Origin: CAYPEK01 sp964409645
GTDB taxonomy: Bacteria > UBP15 > UBA6099
Direction: 5' to 3'
Assembly (NCBI GenBank): GCA_964409645.1
Contig: CAYPEK010000069.1
Coordinates: 1 to 23,081, forward strand
Length of the DNA: 23,081 nucleotides
Notes under the pieces: model-generated
Seen by the model: only the letters and a program-made list of their open reading frames with translations
What the model was told of the DNA's origin: nothing
The model's database searches: none
Program-made: the position numbers and the translations under genes
Shown: piece after piece, positions 12,127 to 19,702 of the stretch
How positions within the stretch are numbered: position 1 is the first letter of the stretch
Layout of the letters: each line of letters begins with the position of its first letter

Positions 12127-15069
12127 CTAAAAATTGGTATTTAAGCTAAATGAAATATTCATAGAATCCTTAACGGGTGAATCCTCTGAGTCATCGCTGT
12201 CCGGCATCCTGTCATATTTCGTGCTATAACCCAACGACAGATCTGTTGAACTAGTAAGTTTATATGAGAATTTTCCGCTCAATGAATAATATTTCCCCTG
12301 ATCCACCATATCATTTATCAGAGGAGCGACAGCGGTAACATTAGGATAATAAAATACAATGTGAGAATCATTAATTCCGAAGTTCGTTTCAAACGTGGCC
12401 TTCATCGAAGTCTTCCAATACAGTTTGAAACTGTGCGTATTGTATGTAACATCCAACGCAAACGGATTGTCATCAAGATTATCAGGAGAACAATTGGCAG
12501 TACCGTTACCAACCTGATAGTCTATCGTTTCACCCACGTCGTTAGTTATCGTTATTATCTCGCCATCGAGACATGTTTCCGGCAATGCCGCCTTCACCTT
12601 TGTTGATCCAATCTCGAAATTGATATCATCCGTAATATTGTATTTCAAACTTTGAGTCCATACTTTCAACCGAAGTGTTTCTTTACGGTTATTAATTCTT
12701 GCGAGTATTTTCGGCAGCAGGTCCAGAGCGGTCGCCTTGCTGCTGTTCCCCGACAACCCGGAAGCTAACGCACCAACATCGAAATACATCGGTTGTATCT
12801 CATTCATAAGAACATAATATGTGCTGTAACTGTAATTTTTCTCCTTTAATTCATCGATGCTGAAATTTAGAACGTACGCTTCAAGGCTTTGGAGACTTAT
12901 CGGAAGCACCGACATGTCCATCCCCATAGAATCCATATCAAATCCCGGAAGTCCGAAATACTTAGTAACGAACTCCGGCCCCAGTTTTACATATCCTATG
13001 GGGAACATTTTTATCGGACCTTTCGAATAATCGAAAAGGAAAATAAATGCGTCGTCCTGATCGTTTCTTTCCTTCACCTGCATCCAACAGGCTGTTCCTC
13101 CCGACGCAAAAACCGAATTGTCCATATTATCCGTATCGCATACATACTGGTTATAGTAATTAACTATTTGTGAAACAAGACTTTCACAAGCTGCTATATC
13201 GGTGGAAAGCGAACTCTGGCAAACATCTATCGTATCTCTGATATCATCTTCACTCGGAACATCATCGGGATGAATATAGTCTTCCGATTTTACAGCTCTA
13301 TACCCCGGTTTGTAATAAGTACTATGGGCGTATTCTGCTGTGATGAACAAATTCTTTACACCGGGAAATGGATATCTTACAAAAGCACTTGTTACACTGT
13401 TCTTCTCGGGAGGCCCGCAGAAAAAGTCCTGATTACTGATATCGTTGTCCGGGTCCGTGTATGCGGACGGGTCACCTTCAAGGTTCAGATCCTCCCAGTA
13501 TCCAAGCCGGCAACCCGGATAATTCGTGTTCTTATTATCCTGCATCCAGATTTTCGAAATATTACCCATTGATACAGCTTCACCTAAAACCGGCGAGTTT
13601 AACGTAATCCCATATACATATCTGTCGTATTGCGTGCTGTCATAATAAAAATCCACGTCTGACGGCATCGATTGCGGTCTTACGGGATGGACCGCCGTCC
13701 TTGCTCCAAAAGTATTAATTGTATAATCATTCAGAGAAAAACTTGCGCTCACTCCCTGCAACTTTCTTCCGAAAATCGTAAGAGGCGAAAACATTGCTGA
13801 TGTGTCCCCTACACTGATCGCCCTCAATCGGAAGTTCTTAGGGTTTTTAGGGTCAACCATCGTATTCTTATAAGATACTGTTAAATCGGAAATACTAAGC
13901 GGGGATCTCGATCCCTCAAGAAATGCCGTCATCCCTCTCCTTGCGCCCATCGAATTATATGCGGATATCGACGTCGATACCGTAACGTCTTCACTTTCAA
14001 CCGGCTTGCCTGCGATCCTGAGTGTAAAATTATCTTCTAGTTTTGTTGTCTGAGTTCCGCTTCCGCCATCTCCCGTAATAGGGCCGCCTGTTTCCCAATG
14101 GAATGAATTCGAACCGCTGAATTTCAGTTTTTCATATTTCTGTTTCAAGTCCTCAATATCACGCTTGCTCTTTAAAGAAATTCTTTCGACATCCTTTATG
14201 GATTTAGAAAGACTCGTATTGAGGTCCTTTAGCTCTTTTTTGAAAGCATTTATCAGTTTTTCAAGTTCATCTATGTCTTTTTGGGACAAATCGATTTTCT
14301 TCTCAACCTGCTCAATCCGTTCCTCATATTCGGTTTTCTCGGGAACAGGAGCTACTGCCGGAGCCGGTGCTACGACAGGCTCGTCTTTTTTTGCCTCTTC
14401 TTTAGGCGGCTTTGCCCCGGTAACTTCATTTACATCAGGCAACGGTTCTTTACTGCCGCCCATCGATCTTGGAGTTGTTCTTGTTAATGTAACCTTTGCG
14501 CCATCGTTACCGATCACGACCACATCTTTTGTTTTAGGTTGCGCCACTGCGGGTGCTATTTCAACTCGGGCAGGTTCCTTAGCTACATCGATTTTTGTCG
14601 CCTCGGTTTTTGTTTCAACTTCTTCTAAAACTTTTTCTTTTAAAGGATCAGGAAGCGTAACCCTTGGCTTTTCAACAGTCACTTTTCTCATGACTGTTAT
14701 TTTGCCGGTGTTATCCCATTCAAGATATTTGTTAAATATTTTGTCAACCATGATAGCCATCTCATAACGAGTTACAGGCTTATCAGTTCTGAATTTATCG
14801 GCTTCAACACCATCCACAAAACCCATATCCACAAAATGTTTTATTGCGGCGTATGCCCAACTTCCCGCCGGCATCTCCTCAATCGATGAAGAACTGTTAT
14901 TCTGAAAGTCTTCCAGCTTTTCTGCCAATGTGCGGGTATCCACCGTAAGGCCTGGATCATAATCAACCGAGGCAGCATGAGTTAACACCGAAAAGCATAA
15001 AAAGCCCAATATAAAAACTATATAAATAACACTTAGATATATTGGTTTCCTTTTCAATATTCCCACCAT
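12127..15069 (-). CDS. SLH-domain outer-membrane beta-barrel protein (SLH porin)
   Basis: This 980-residue protein has a signal peptide (hydrophobic 11-30, cleavage near THAAS at 30-34). One SLH domain follows at about 66-116 (SWAYAAIKHFVDMGFVDG, TRYEMAIMVDKIF), then a Pro/Ala/Lys/Glu-rich linker (about 128-245), a heptad-like coiled coil (about 246-316) and a long beta-rich region to the C-terminus. The end, NISFSLNTNF, has the alternating pattern and terminal Phe of outer-membrane beta-barrels. This is the layout of SLH porins of Thermus/Deinococcus, Cyanobacteria and Negativicutes: the SLH domain grips a peptidoglycan-linked polymer, the coiled coil spans the periplasm and the barrel sits in the outer membrane. 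All eight cysteines of the mature protein lie in three long segments between barrel strands. No good Shine-Dalgarno precedes the ATG. It heads an operon with the lipoprotein gene. Confidence 0.88.
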   Translation of the reverse strand: MVGILKRKPIYLSVIYIVFILGFLCFSVLTHAASVDYDPGLTVDTRTLAEKLEDFQNNSSSSIEEMPAGSWAYAAIKHFVDMGFVDGVEADKFRTDKPVTRYEMAIMVDKIFNKYLEWDNTGKITVMRKVTVEKPRVTLPDPLKEKVLEEVETKTEATKIDVAKEPARVEIAPAVAQPKTKDVVVIGNDGAKVTLTRTTPRSMGGSKEPLPDVNEVTGAKPPKEEAKKDEPVVAPAPAVAPVPEKTEYEERIEQVEKKIDLSQKDIDELEKLINAFKKELKDLNTSLSKSIKDVERISLKSKRDIEDLKQKYEKLKFSGSNSFHWETGGPITGDGGSGTQTTKLEDNFTLRIAGKPVESEDVTVSTSISAYNSMGARRGMTAFLEGSRSPLSISDLTVSYKNTMVDPKNPKNFRLRAISVGDTSAMFSPLTIFGRKLQGVSASFSLNDYTINTFGARTAVHPVRPQSMPSDVDFYYDSTQYDRYVYGITLNSPVLGEAVSMGNISKIWMQDNKNTNYPGCRLGYWEDLNLEGDPSAYTDPDNDISNQDFFCGPPEKNSVTSAFVRYPFPGVKNLFITAEYAHSTYYKPGYRAVKSEDYIHPDDVPSEDDIRDTIDVCQSSLSTDIAACESLVSQIVNYYNQYVCDTDNMDNSVFASGGTACWMQVKERNDQDDAFIFLFDYSKGPIKMFPIGYVKLGPEFVTKYFGLPGFDMDSMGMDMSVLPISLQSLEAYVLNFSIDELKEKNYSYSTYYVLMNEIQPMYFDVGALASGLSGNSSKATALDLLPKILARINNRKETLRLKVWTQSLKYNITDDINFEIGSTKVKAALPETCLDGEIITITNDVGETIDYQVGNGTANCSPDNLDDNPFALDVTYNTHSFKLYWKTSMKATFETNFGINDSHIVFYYPNVTAVAPLINDMVDQGKYYSLSGKFSYKLTSSTDLSLGYSTKYDRMPDSDDSEDSPVKDSMNISFSLNTNF

Positions 15070-15090
15070 GTATTTATTTCATATCAAAAA

Positions 15091-15105
15091 TTCCCTATTC
15101 GGGAA
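15091..15105 (-). other. 5'-end hairpin of the SLH porin transcript
   Basis: TTCCC (15091-15095) and GGGAA (15101-15105) form a 5-bp stem with a 5-nt loop directly after the predicted start site near 15106. A short T-run follows on the minus strand. It may protect the mRNA 5' end or act as a weak attenuator; it is too short for a confident terminator. Confidence 0.35.
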
Positions 15106-15112
15106 CAACGGA

Positions 15113-15141
15113 ATTTTATATAAATAGTATTTGGTTTTCAA
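15113..15141 (-). promoter_or_regulatory. Promoter of the SLH porin/lipoprotein operon
   Basis: On the minus strand TTGAAA (15136-15141), 17 bp, TAAAAT (15113-15118). It has the same -35, -10 and spacing as the divergent rplU promoter. The two -35 boxes are separated by 22 bp, so the two polymerase sites are back to back. Confidence 0.65.
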
Positions 15142-15163
15142 CAAAAAATTAATTTTAATTTTA

Positions 15164-15192
15164 TTGAAATGTCTCTTTACCTTTGCTAAAAT
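15164..15192 (+). promoter_or_regulatory. Promoter of rplU-rpmA
   Basis: TTGAAA (15164-15169), 17 bp, TAAAAT (15187-15192), giving a start site near 15199 and a leader of about 57 nt. Confidence 0.65.
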
Positions 15193-15214
15193 ACTTAATC
15201 TTGTGGAATAAAAA

Positions 15215-15230
15215 CCGCATTGACGTGCGG
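15215..15230 (+). promoter_or_regulatory. Hairpin in the rplU leader
   Basis: CCGCA (15215-15219) pairs with TGCGG (15226-15230) across a 6-nt loop, 10 nt before the GAGGTGA ribosome-binding site. Ribosomal-protein leaders often bind their own product; this small hairpin could play that part, but it does not match a leader family I can recognise. Confidence 0.3.
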
Positions 15231-15255
15231 GTTGATATCTGAGGTGAATGATAAA

Positions 15256-15570
15256 ATGTCGGCGATAATTAAAATAGGCGGAAAACAACTGACTGTAAAA
15301 GAGGGAGACCGCGTACGTGTGGAAAAACTCCCCAACGAGTCAGGAGACAGCATCAAAATCGACTCCGTACTTGCAATAATTACAGACGGAGATTCCAAGT
15401 TCGGAAAGCCGTTCGTGGACGGCGCTGTTGTCGAGGCTAAAGTTCTCGGTCATGGCAGGGAAAGAAAAGTCACTGCCTTCAGGTACGCTCCGAAAAAGTG
15501 CATCAGAGTGACAAGAGGCCACAGACAGTGGTACACCGAACTCGAAATCGACAAAATCGTTTCCGCGTGA
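15256..15570 (+). CDS. rplU: 50S ribosomal protein L21
   Basis: This 104-residue protein is L21, a large-subunit protein that binds 23S rRNA. It starts MSAIIKIGGKQLTVKEGDRV, with the typical I-x-GGKQ-x-x-V-x-x-GD motif. The C-terminal part KVTAFRYAPKKCIRVTRGHRQ is the basic rRNA-binding segment, matching the family K-x-R-R-R-K-x-x-x-R-x-x-G-H-R-Q pattern, though less basic than usual. Length matches the family. The ATG at 15256 has GAGGTGA 8 nt upstream. It is the first gene of the usual rplU-rpmA pair, and its own promoter lies in the divergent region shared with the SLH porin. Confidence 0.97.
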   Translation: MSAIIKIGGKQLTVKEGDRVRVEKLPNESGDSIKIDSVLAIITDGDSKFGKPFVDGAVVEAKVLGHGRERKVTAFRYAPKKCIRVTRGHRQWYTELEIDKIVSA

Positions 15571-15595
15571 ACATAGGAAAAGCGAGGATTTTAAA

Positions 15596-15850
15596 ATGGC
15601 GCATAAAAAAGGACAAGGAAGCTCATCCAACGGTCGCGACAGCAGACCGAAAATGCTCGGAGTGAAACGCTACGGCGGTCAGACAGTCACCCCCGGAGCC
15701 ATCATCATAAGACAACGTGGAACGCGAATTATCCCCGGCGAAAACGTCGGTATCGGTAAAGACTACACGATCTATTCTTTAATAGACGGCGTTGTTAAAT
15801 TCGAGCGCTTCGGGAAGAACAGAAAAAAAGTCAGCGTTGTAACTGTTTAA
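15596..15850 (+). CDS. rpmA: 50S ribosomal protein L27
   Basis: This 84-residue protein is L27, whose N-terminal tail reaches the peptidyl-transferase centre. It begins MAHKKGQGSSSNGRDSRPKM, continues LGVKRYGGQTVTPGAIIIRQ and keeps the basic GKNRKKVSV end. There is no extended N-terminus of the Firmicutes/Fusobacteria type that Prp protease removes, and no prp gene lies between rplU and rpmA. It follows rplU by 25 bp, with GAGGA 8-9 nt before the start. The frequent third partner obgE is absent downstream. No hairpin terminator is visible after it. Confidence 0.98.
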   Translation: MAHKKGQGSSSNGRDSRPKMLGVKRYGGQTVTPGAIIIRQRGTRIIPGENVGIGKDYTIYSLIDGVVKFERFGKNRKKVSVVTV

Positions 15851-15897
15851 TTTTCTGTTTACCTCCTCAAACTCTAATTTACATTCACTTTCATATC

Positions 15898-15926
15898 TTT
15901 ACTTTGATTTTCTATTTGTTTATAAT
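15898..15926 (+). promoter_or_regulatory. Candidate promoter of the small unknown gene
   Basis: TTTACT (15898-15903), 17 bp, TATAAT (15921-15926). Transcription from near 15933 would give an 87-nt leader containing the Shine-Dalgarno hairpin at 15942-15957. Confidence 0.4.
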
Positions 15927-15941
15927 ATTTGTAGAATTTAT

Positions 15942-15957
15942 AAGGAGGTGCCACCTC
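15942..15957 (+). promoter_or_regulatory. Shine-Dalgarno-like sequence held in a hairpin
   Basis: AAGGAGGTG (15942-15950) is a near-perfect anti-16S sequence. Its GAGGT (15945-15949) can pair with ACCTC (15953-15957) across a 3-nt loop. No start codon lies at a usable distance behind it; the real gene starts 60 nt later with its own AAGGAGG. It may be a ribosome standby site or an mRNA-stabilising element. Confidence 0.35.
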
Positions 15958-16019
15958 ACAAATAGACGATCATCTTTTCGGCAAGGAAGCCATGTCAATT
16001 ATTGCAAGGAGGAAATACA

Positions 16020-16340
16020 ATGTCGATCGTCAACACAAATTACAACGTTATTACTACTAATAAATTTGACGTTTCATTAAAAGCTCGTGAAGTCAAAAAA
16101 AATAACGATTACGGTGCAGAAAACAGCATTGAATCGAGTACTTCAGGCAGTACTGTATCGACCGCGAACGAAAATGCGGCATCATCCAATGTTAAAAACG
16201 CGCAAATGGCATCAGAAATAGCTTATTTTTCGCGCCTTCAGGCAATCTCAGGCATCGAAGGCTACGGCAATTTCGAATCCGGAAATGCAGCGGCTAAAAT
16301 AATACCTATATCACTGCCTGAATTTGACCGTACGTTCTGA
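16020..16340 (+). CDS. Small protein of unknown function (106 residues)
   Basis: I do not recognise this protein. The start is clear: AAGGAGG (16006-16012) sits 7 nt before the ATG. It is polar and Asn/Ser/Thr-rich in the first half (TSGSTVSTANENAASSNVKN at about 42-61). A short likely helix follows (AQMASEIAYFSRLQAISGIEG, 62-82), then a tail ending SLPEFDRTF. There are no cysteines, no signal peptide and no membrane segment. The low-complexity start with one amphipathic helix suggests a secreted or structural small protein, or a disordered regulator, but this is a guess. It stands alone between rpmA and the HDAC-family gene, with a candidate promoter upstream. A possible 22-residue reading frame (15992-16060, with two AGG codons) overlaps its start in another frame. 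Confidence 0.6.
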   Translation: MSIVNTNYNVITTNKFDVSLKAREVKKNNDYGAENSIESSTSGSTVSTANENAASSNVKNAQMASEIAYFSRLQAISGIEGYGNFESGNAAAKIIPISLPEFDRTF

Positions 16341-16413
16341 TTTTGCTGCCTGATTTTTTTTAATTTCCTCGACTTACTCATAAATTATTTTTCATCTATA
16401 AATAGTATTTTAT

Positions 16414-16443
16414 TTGAAATTGTAGATGTAACTCGGATATAAT
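16414..16443 (+). promoter_or_regulatory. Promoter of the HDAC-family gene
   Basis: TTGAAA (16414-16419), 18 bp, perfect TATAAT (16438-16443). The start site would be near 16450. Confidence 0.65.
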
Positions 16444-16474
16444 TGATTTCCAGCTAGTGAAATTGATAGCATCT

Positions 16475-16494
16475 ATGGCCATTTGAGCGGCCAT
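16475..16494 (+). promoter_or_regulatory. Hairpin in the HDAC-family gene leader
   Basis: ATGGCC (16475-16480) pairs with GGCCAT (16489-16494) around an 8-nt loop, ending 14 nt before the ATG. The following AGGGG is only 2 nt from the ATG, an unusually tight spacing, so the hairpin may affect translation start. Confidence 0.3.
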
Positions 16495-16508
16495 TACCGG
16501 CAGGGGTT

Positions 16509-17534
16509 ATGAAAAAGATCGGAATAGTTTATTCTGAACGGTATCTTCATCACGAAACAAGCACTCATGTAGAAAACTCCGGCCGCTTAACAGCTATTAA
16601 GGAAAAGATCGAACTCTCTCCTTTTAATAGTAGTCTCGAATGGCTATCACCCCGCGCCGCCACGGTTGATGAAGTCGCCGCCATTCACGATCGTCACTAT
16701 ATTTCCTTCGTCAGGCGCGCATGTGAAAACACTAGAGGCATTTCTTTTCTCAACCCGGATACGGCAATATCTCCTGAAAGCTACGAAGTCGCCATGCTCG
16801 CGGCGGGTGGCATTTGCACCGGAATTGATAGATTGATCTCGGGCGATATAGACGGATTCTTCGCGCTCGTCAGGCCGCCCGGACATCACGCCGAATCCGA
16901 CGAATCGCTCGGCTTCTGCCTTTTCAACAACATCGCTATCGGTGCAAAATACGCTCAGGATAAATACAATATCAAACGCATTTTCATACTCGACTGGGAC
17001 GTTCATCACGGCAACGGCACTCAACATTCATTTCAGACCGACCCATCGATTTTCTTCTCATCATTCCACCAATATCCTCACTATCCGGGAACAGGCGGAA
17101 AAACTGAAATGGGGATTGGCGAAGGCCTTGGTTACACCATGAATCTCCCCATGAGAGCGGGCTCCGGCGACGACGACTACATGTATCTGATGGAAGAGTG
17201 CGTCTGCCCCGCCATAAAACGTTTTTCTCCCGAATTGATCCTCATCAGCGCAGGTTTCGACGGCCACCACTCAGACCCTCTTGGCGGAATTAATCTTTCC
17301 GAAGAAGGATACGGTGCAATATTCAACAGCGTCCTTGAAACAATCGACTGCAAAATCGGCATTGTTCTTGAAGGTGGTTACAACTATTCCGCTCTCGCTT
17401 CTTCATCGGCTAAAGTGATTGGTATTTTCACAGGTCTGGAGAACTCTTATTACATTGCCGAAACGAAATCGCCGAATAACTATTCCGTGGAACTGTCGCG
17501 TTTCCTCAAAGCCAATCATCCGATTTTTAAATGA
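16509..17534 (+). CDS. Histone deacetylase-family (zinc) deacetylase
   Basis: This 341-residue cytoplasmic enzyme belongs to the arginase/deacetylase fold that covers eukaryotic HDACs, bacterial acetoin-utilisation AcuC and acetylpolyamine amidohydrolases. The active-site pieces are intact: the His pair in RPPGHHAES (H126, H127), zinc ligands D164 and H166 in LDWDVHHGNGTQ, the third ligand D251 in SAGFDGHH, and the tyrosine motif LEGGYN near residue 286. Bacterial members of this style (short N-terminal domain, FHQYPHYPGTG loop) are closest to class II HDAC-like proteins. Likely substrates are acetylated polyamines, lysines or small amides; which one cannot be decided. It has its own promoter and no visible terminator. 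The preceding small protein has no clear link to it. Confidence 0.93.
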   Translation: MKKIGIVYSERYLHHETSTHVENSGRLTAIKEKIELSPFNSSLEWLSPRAATVDEVAAIHDRHYISFVRRACENTRGISFLNPDTAISPESYEVAMLAAGGICTGIDRLISGDIDGFFALVRPPGHHAESDESLGFCLFNNIAIGAKYAQDKYNIKRIFILDWDVHHGNGTQHSFQTDPSIFFSSFHQYPHYPGTGGKTEMGIGEGLGYTMNLPMRAGSGDDDYMYLMEECVCPAIKRFSPELILISAGFDGHHSDPLGGINLSEEGYGAIFNSVLETIDCKIGIVLEGGYNYSALASSSAKVIGIFTGLENSYYIAETKSPNNYSVELSRFLKANHPIFK

Positions 17535-17582
17535 CCGCGATTCTCACAGCCGCAACTCTCATCATATAAAATGACGACTATA

Positions 17583-17611
17583 TTAAATCGGTCTTTCGTT
17601 TTAGCTATAAT
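17583..17611 (+). promoter_or_regulatory. Candidate promoter of rnz-thiL
   Basis: TTAAAT (17583-17588), 17 bp, perfect TATAAT (17606-17611). The leader to the rnz ATG would be about 70 nt. Confidence 0.45.
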
Positions 17612-17686
17612 CATTTCGTAATGTTCTTCACCCCGAATCCGCCATCAGGATCAGGGTTTATGTAAACGGAACGGAGCAATTATTTA

Positions 17687-18598
17687 ATGCGTGTAATTTT
17701 TCTTGGAACAAGCGGAGGCTTGCCGACTCCTAGAAGATCGCTTCCGTCAGTCGCTATCCTTAGAGAAGGCGAAATGATTATGTTCGACTGCGGAGAAGGT
17801 ACTCAGGCTCAAATCATGTGTAAAGGCCTTGGCTTCGGACGCCTCTCTAAAATATTCATTTCCCATCTGCACGGAGATCATCTCTCAGGGCTGATGGGTC
17901 TGCTCATGACTCTTACGCTTCTTGAGCACACTTCCCCACTTGATATTTACGGCCCCGAGCAACTTGCTCCGTTCTTTGACTCTCTCGTTAAAGACATAAA
18001 CCTGCGAACCAGATTCCCACTCAAAATCCATACCGCCCTGCCCGGCTTCGTTGCGAAAGAAGACGAATATTTCGTGGAGGCGGCTCCCGCGAAGCACTCT
18101 TCGCCATGCCTCGCATTTGCGTTGCAGGAAAGGATGCGCCCCGGCCGTTTTAACCTTGAAATCGCGCGTGAGCTCGGAATCCCGGAAGGGCCGACTTTCG
18201 GTCGCTTGCAGAAAGGCGAGACGGTAACTCTCAGTGACGGTAGAATCATTACTCCCCCGGATGTGCTCGGTCCTGCGCGAAAAGGAAGACGCATAGTTTA
18301 CGTAACCGACACGCTCTACTATCCGCAACTGATTCCGTTCTGCCGCGATGCCGATCTTTTGATACACGAAGGCATGTTCGCAAACGACATGGAAGACGAA
18401 GCGCGGCTGAGAAAACATTGCACAGCTTCTCAAGCCGCTAAGCTGGCTTTGGACGCCGGAGTAAAAAGACTCGTACTTGTGCATATAAGCGCCCGCTACA
18501 ATGATACAAGTATCTTGCGAGACGAAGCTCGCGCCGTGTTTCCGGACACCGAGGTGGCGCGAGACCTGATGGAAATCGAAATTCCGTTCGAGGATTGA
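17687..18598 (+). CDS. rnz: Ribonuclease Z (tRNA 3' endonuclease)
   Basis: This 303-residue enzyme removes the 3' trailer of tRNA precursors. It is a short-form tRNase Z of the metallo-beta-lactamase fold. The family start MRVIFLGTSGGLPTPRRSLP is followed by FDCGEGTQAQ (33-42) and the metal site SHLHGDH (59-65; H60, H62, D64, H65). The flexible-arm region is at about 150-200. Later ligands are the His in PAKHSSP, the Asp in YVTDT and the His in VHISARY. Length is as expected (about 300-310). The nearest Shine-Dalgarno, ACGGAG, is about 10 nt before the ATG. The stop is followed after 4 nt by thiL, so the two are translated as an operon. A 303-residue open frame on the opposite strand here is only the mirror of conserved coding sequence. 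Confidence 0.96.
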   Translation: MRVIFLGTSGGLPTPRRSLPSVAILREGEMIMFDCGEGTQAQIMCKGLGFGRLSKIFISHLHGDHLSGLMGLLMTLTLLEHTSPLDIYGPEQLAPFFDSLVKDINLRTRFPLKIHTALPGFVAKEDEYFVEAAPAKHSSPCLAFALQERMRPGRFNLEIARELGIPEGPTFGRLQKGETVTLSDGRIITPPDVLGPARKGRRIVYVTDTLYYPQLIPFCRDADLLIHEGMFANDMEDEARLRKHCTASQAAKLALDAGVKRLVLVHISARYNDTSILRDEARAVFPDTEVARDLMEIEIPFED

Positions 18599-18602
18599 TC
18601 TA

Positions 18603-19628
18603 ATGCCCGGAAAAGACAAAAAACGAAGCAATTCCGGCGAAGACGATCTCATCGAATTGATGAAATCGATCATCGGAAGTAAACCACGGAGCCTGATTAC
18701 CGGGATAGGTGATGACTGCGCCGTAATCGAAAACGACAACTCCGGAAGCGACACTCTCGTCACAACCGACCTTCTCGTTGAAGGGAGCCATTTCAAACTC
18801 GACTGGGCCTCACCTTATCAGATCGGCTGGAAAGCGATGGCAGCCAGCGTAAGCGATATCGCGGCAATGGGAGGCAGGCCAACTTTTGCTTTCATCTCAC
18901 TGGGAATACGAACTCATGGACGCGACTACTTCGTCAAATCATTTTACGAAGGCATCCAAGCAGCCGCAGAAAAGTATAACATCACCGTTGCCGGAGGTGA
19001 CACGGTACGATCTGACCTTGTTGTCGCCAATGTAACTCTGATGGGCAAAACGGCACGCGGAGCAGCAATTACGCGCAAAGGCGCTTCGGCAGGTGATATA
19101 ATCAGTGTCACTTCCACATGTGGAGACAGTTTAGCTGGACTCGAAATTCTGAAATACCTGACGAAAACCGGTACGCGGCCATCAACATACCAGAAACAGC
19201 TCATAGAAAGACACTCGGCTCCAACACCCTCTGTTAAAGCAGGACTCGCAGCCTCGGCATCGGGCTGCGTTAAAGCAATGATGGACCTCAGTGACGGCAT
19301 ACTTATCGACCTTCCGCGCCTTTGCAAAATTAACGGCACGGGAGCAAAGATCAATACATCAAATCTCCCGGTTTCTCCGGAACTCGAGCGTTGGGCCGCC
19401 GAAGCAAAACAGCCCGCTTGTGAATACGCGATTAAAGGTGGCGAAGATTTCAATCTGCTCGTAATATCAGACGCAGCTAAGCACGATCAAGTCTCAAACC
19501 TGATGCAAGAAATAGGTGTCGAGCTCAGTATCATCGGTGAAATTACCGGAGAAAATAACAGTTGCGTTATAGTGTCAGATAAAGGAAAAGAAACTCCTTT
19601 CTCTGACAGCGGTTTCAAACATTTCTGA
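18603..19628 (+). CDS. thiL: Thiamine-monophosphate kinase
   Basis: This 341-residue cytoplasmic enzyme phosphorylates thiamine monophosphate to thiamine diphosphate, the last step of vitamin B1 cofactor synthesis. It shows the ThiL signature set: GIGDDCAVIE (about 35-44), TTDLLVEGSHF (about 55-65), SVSDIAAMGG (about 83-92), AGGDTV (about 131-136) and MMDLSDGILIDL (about 226-237). Length matches the family. The GAGGA ribosome-binding site lies inside the end of rnz, which points to coupled translation. No other thiamine-synthesis gene is nearby, so it is a stand-alone salvage or terminal step in this locus. Confidence 0.95.
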   Translation: MPGKDKKRSNSGEDDLIELMKSIIGSKPRSLITGIGDDCAVIENDNSGSDTLVTTDLLVEGSHFKLDWASPYQIGWKAMAASVSDIAAMGGRPTFAFISLGIRTHGRDYFVKSFYEGIQAAAEKYNITVAGGDTVRSDLVVANVTLMGKTARGAAITRKGASAGDIISVTSTCGDSLAGLEILKYLTKTGTRPSTYQKQLIERHSAPTPSVKAGLAASASGCVKAMMDLSDGILIDLPRLCKINGTGAKINTSNLPVSPELERWAAEAKQPACEYAIKGGEDFNLLVISDAAKHDQVSNLMQEIGVELSIIGEITGENNSCVIVSDKGKETPFSDSGFKHF

Positions 19629-19667
19629 TCTGTCGCAACAGTGAAGTATTTGTACTTTAATATGTAA

Positions 19668-19696
19668 TTGACACGAATTTTCATTAAGGATATTTT
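19668..19696 (+). promoter_or_regulatory. Candidate promoter directly against the neuB-like start
   Basis: Perfect TTGACA (19668-19673), 17 bp, TATTTT (19691-19696). The start site would fall at about 19703, the A of the ATG, implying a leaderless mRNA. AAGGA (19686-19690) lies in the spacer, 12 nt before the ATG, and would serve only transcripts reading through from thiL. Confidence 0.35.
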
Positions 19697-19702
19697 AATA
19701 TC

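Noticed and set aside
14165..14767. 200-codon open frame antisense to the SLH porin linker
   Set aside because: It is the mirror of a low-complexity Pro/Ala/Lys/Glu linker, giving a Ser/Phe/Thr-rich product with no independent support.
17620..17660. tRNA-like stretch (CACCCCGAATCC) before rnz, tempting because RNase Z acts on tRNA
   Set aside because: No matching acceptor, anticodon or D arm can be built around it.
17885..18796. 303-codon open frame antisense to rnz and thiL
   Set aside because: Its length equals that of rnz only by coincidence; it spans the junction of two well-supported genes and has no protein-like motif.
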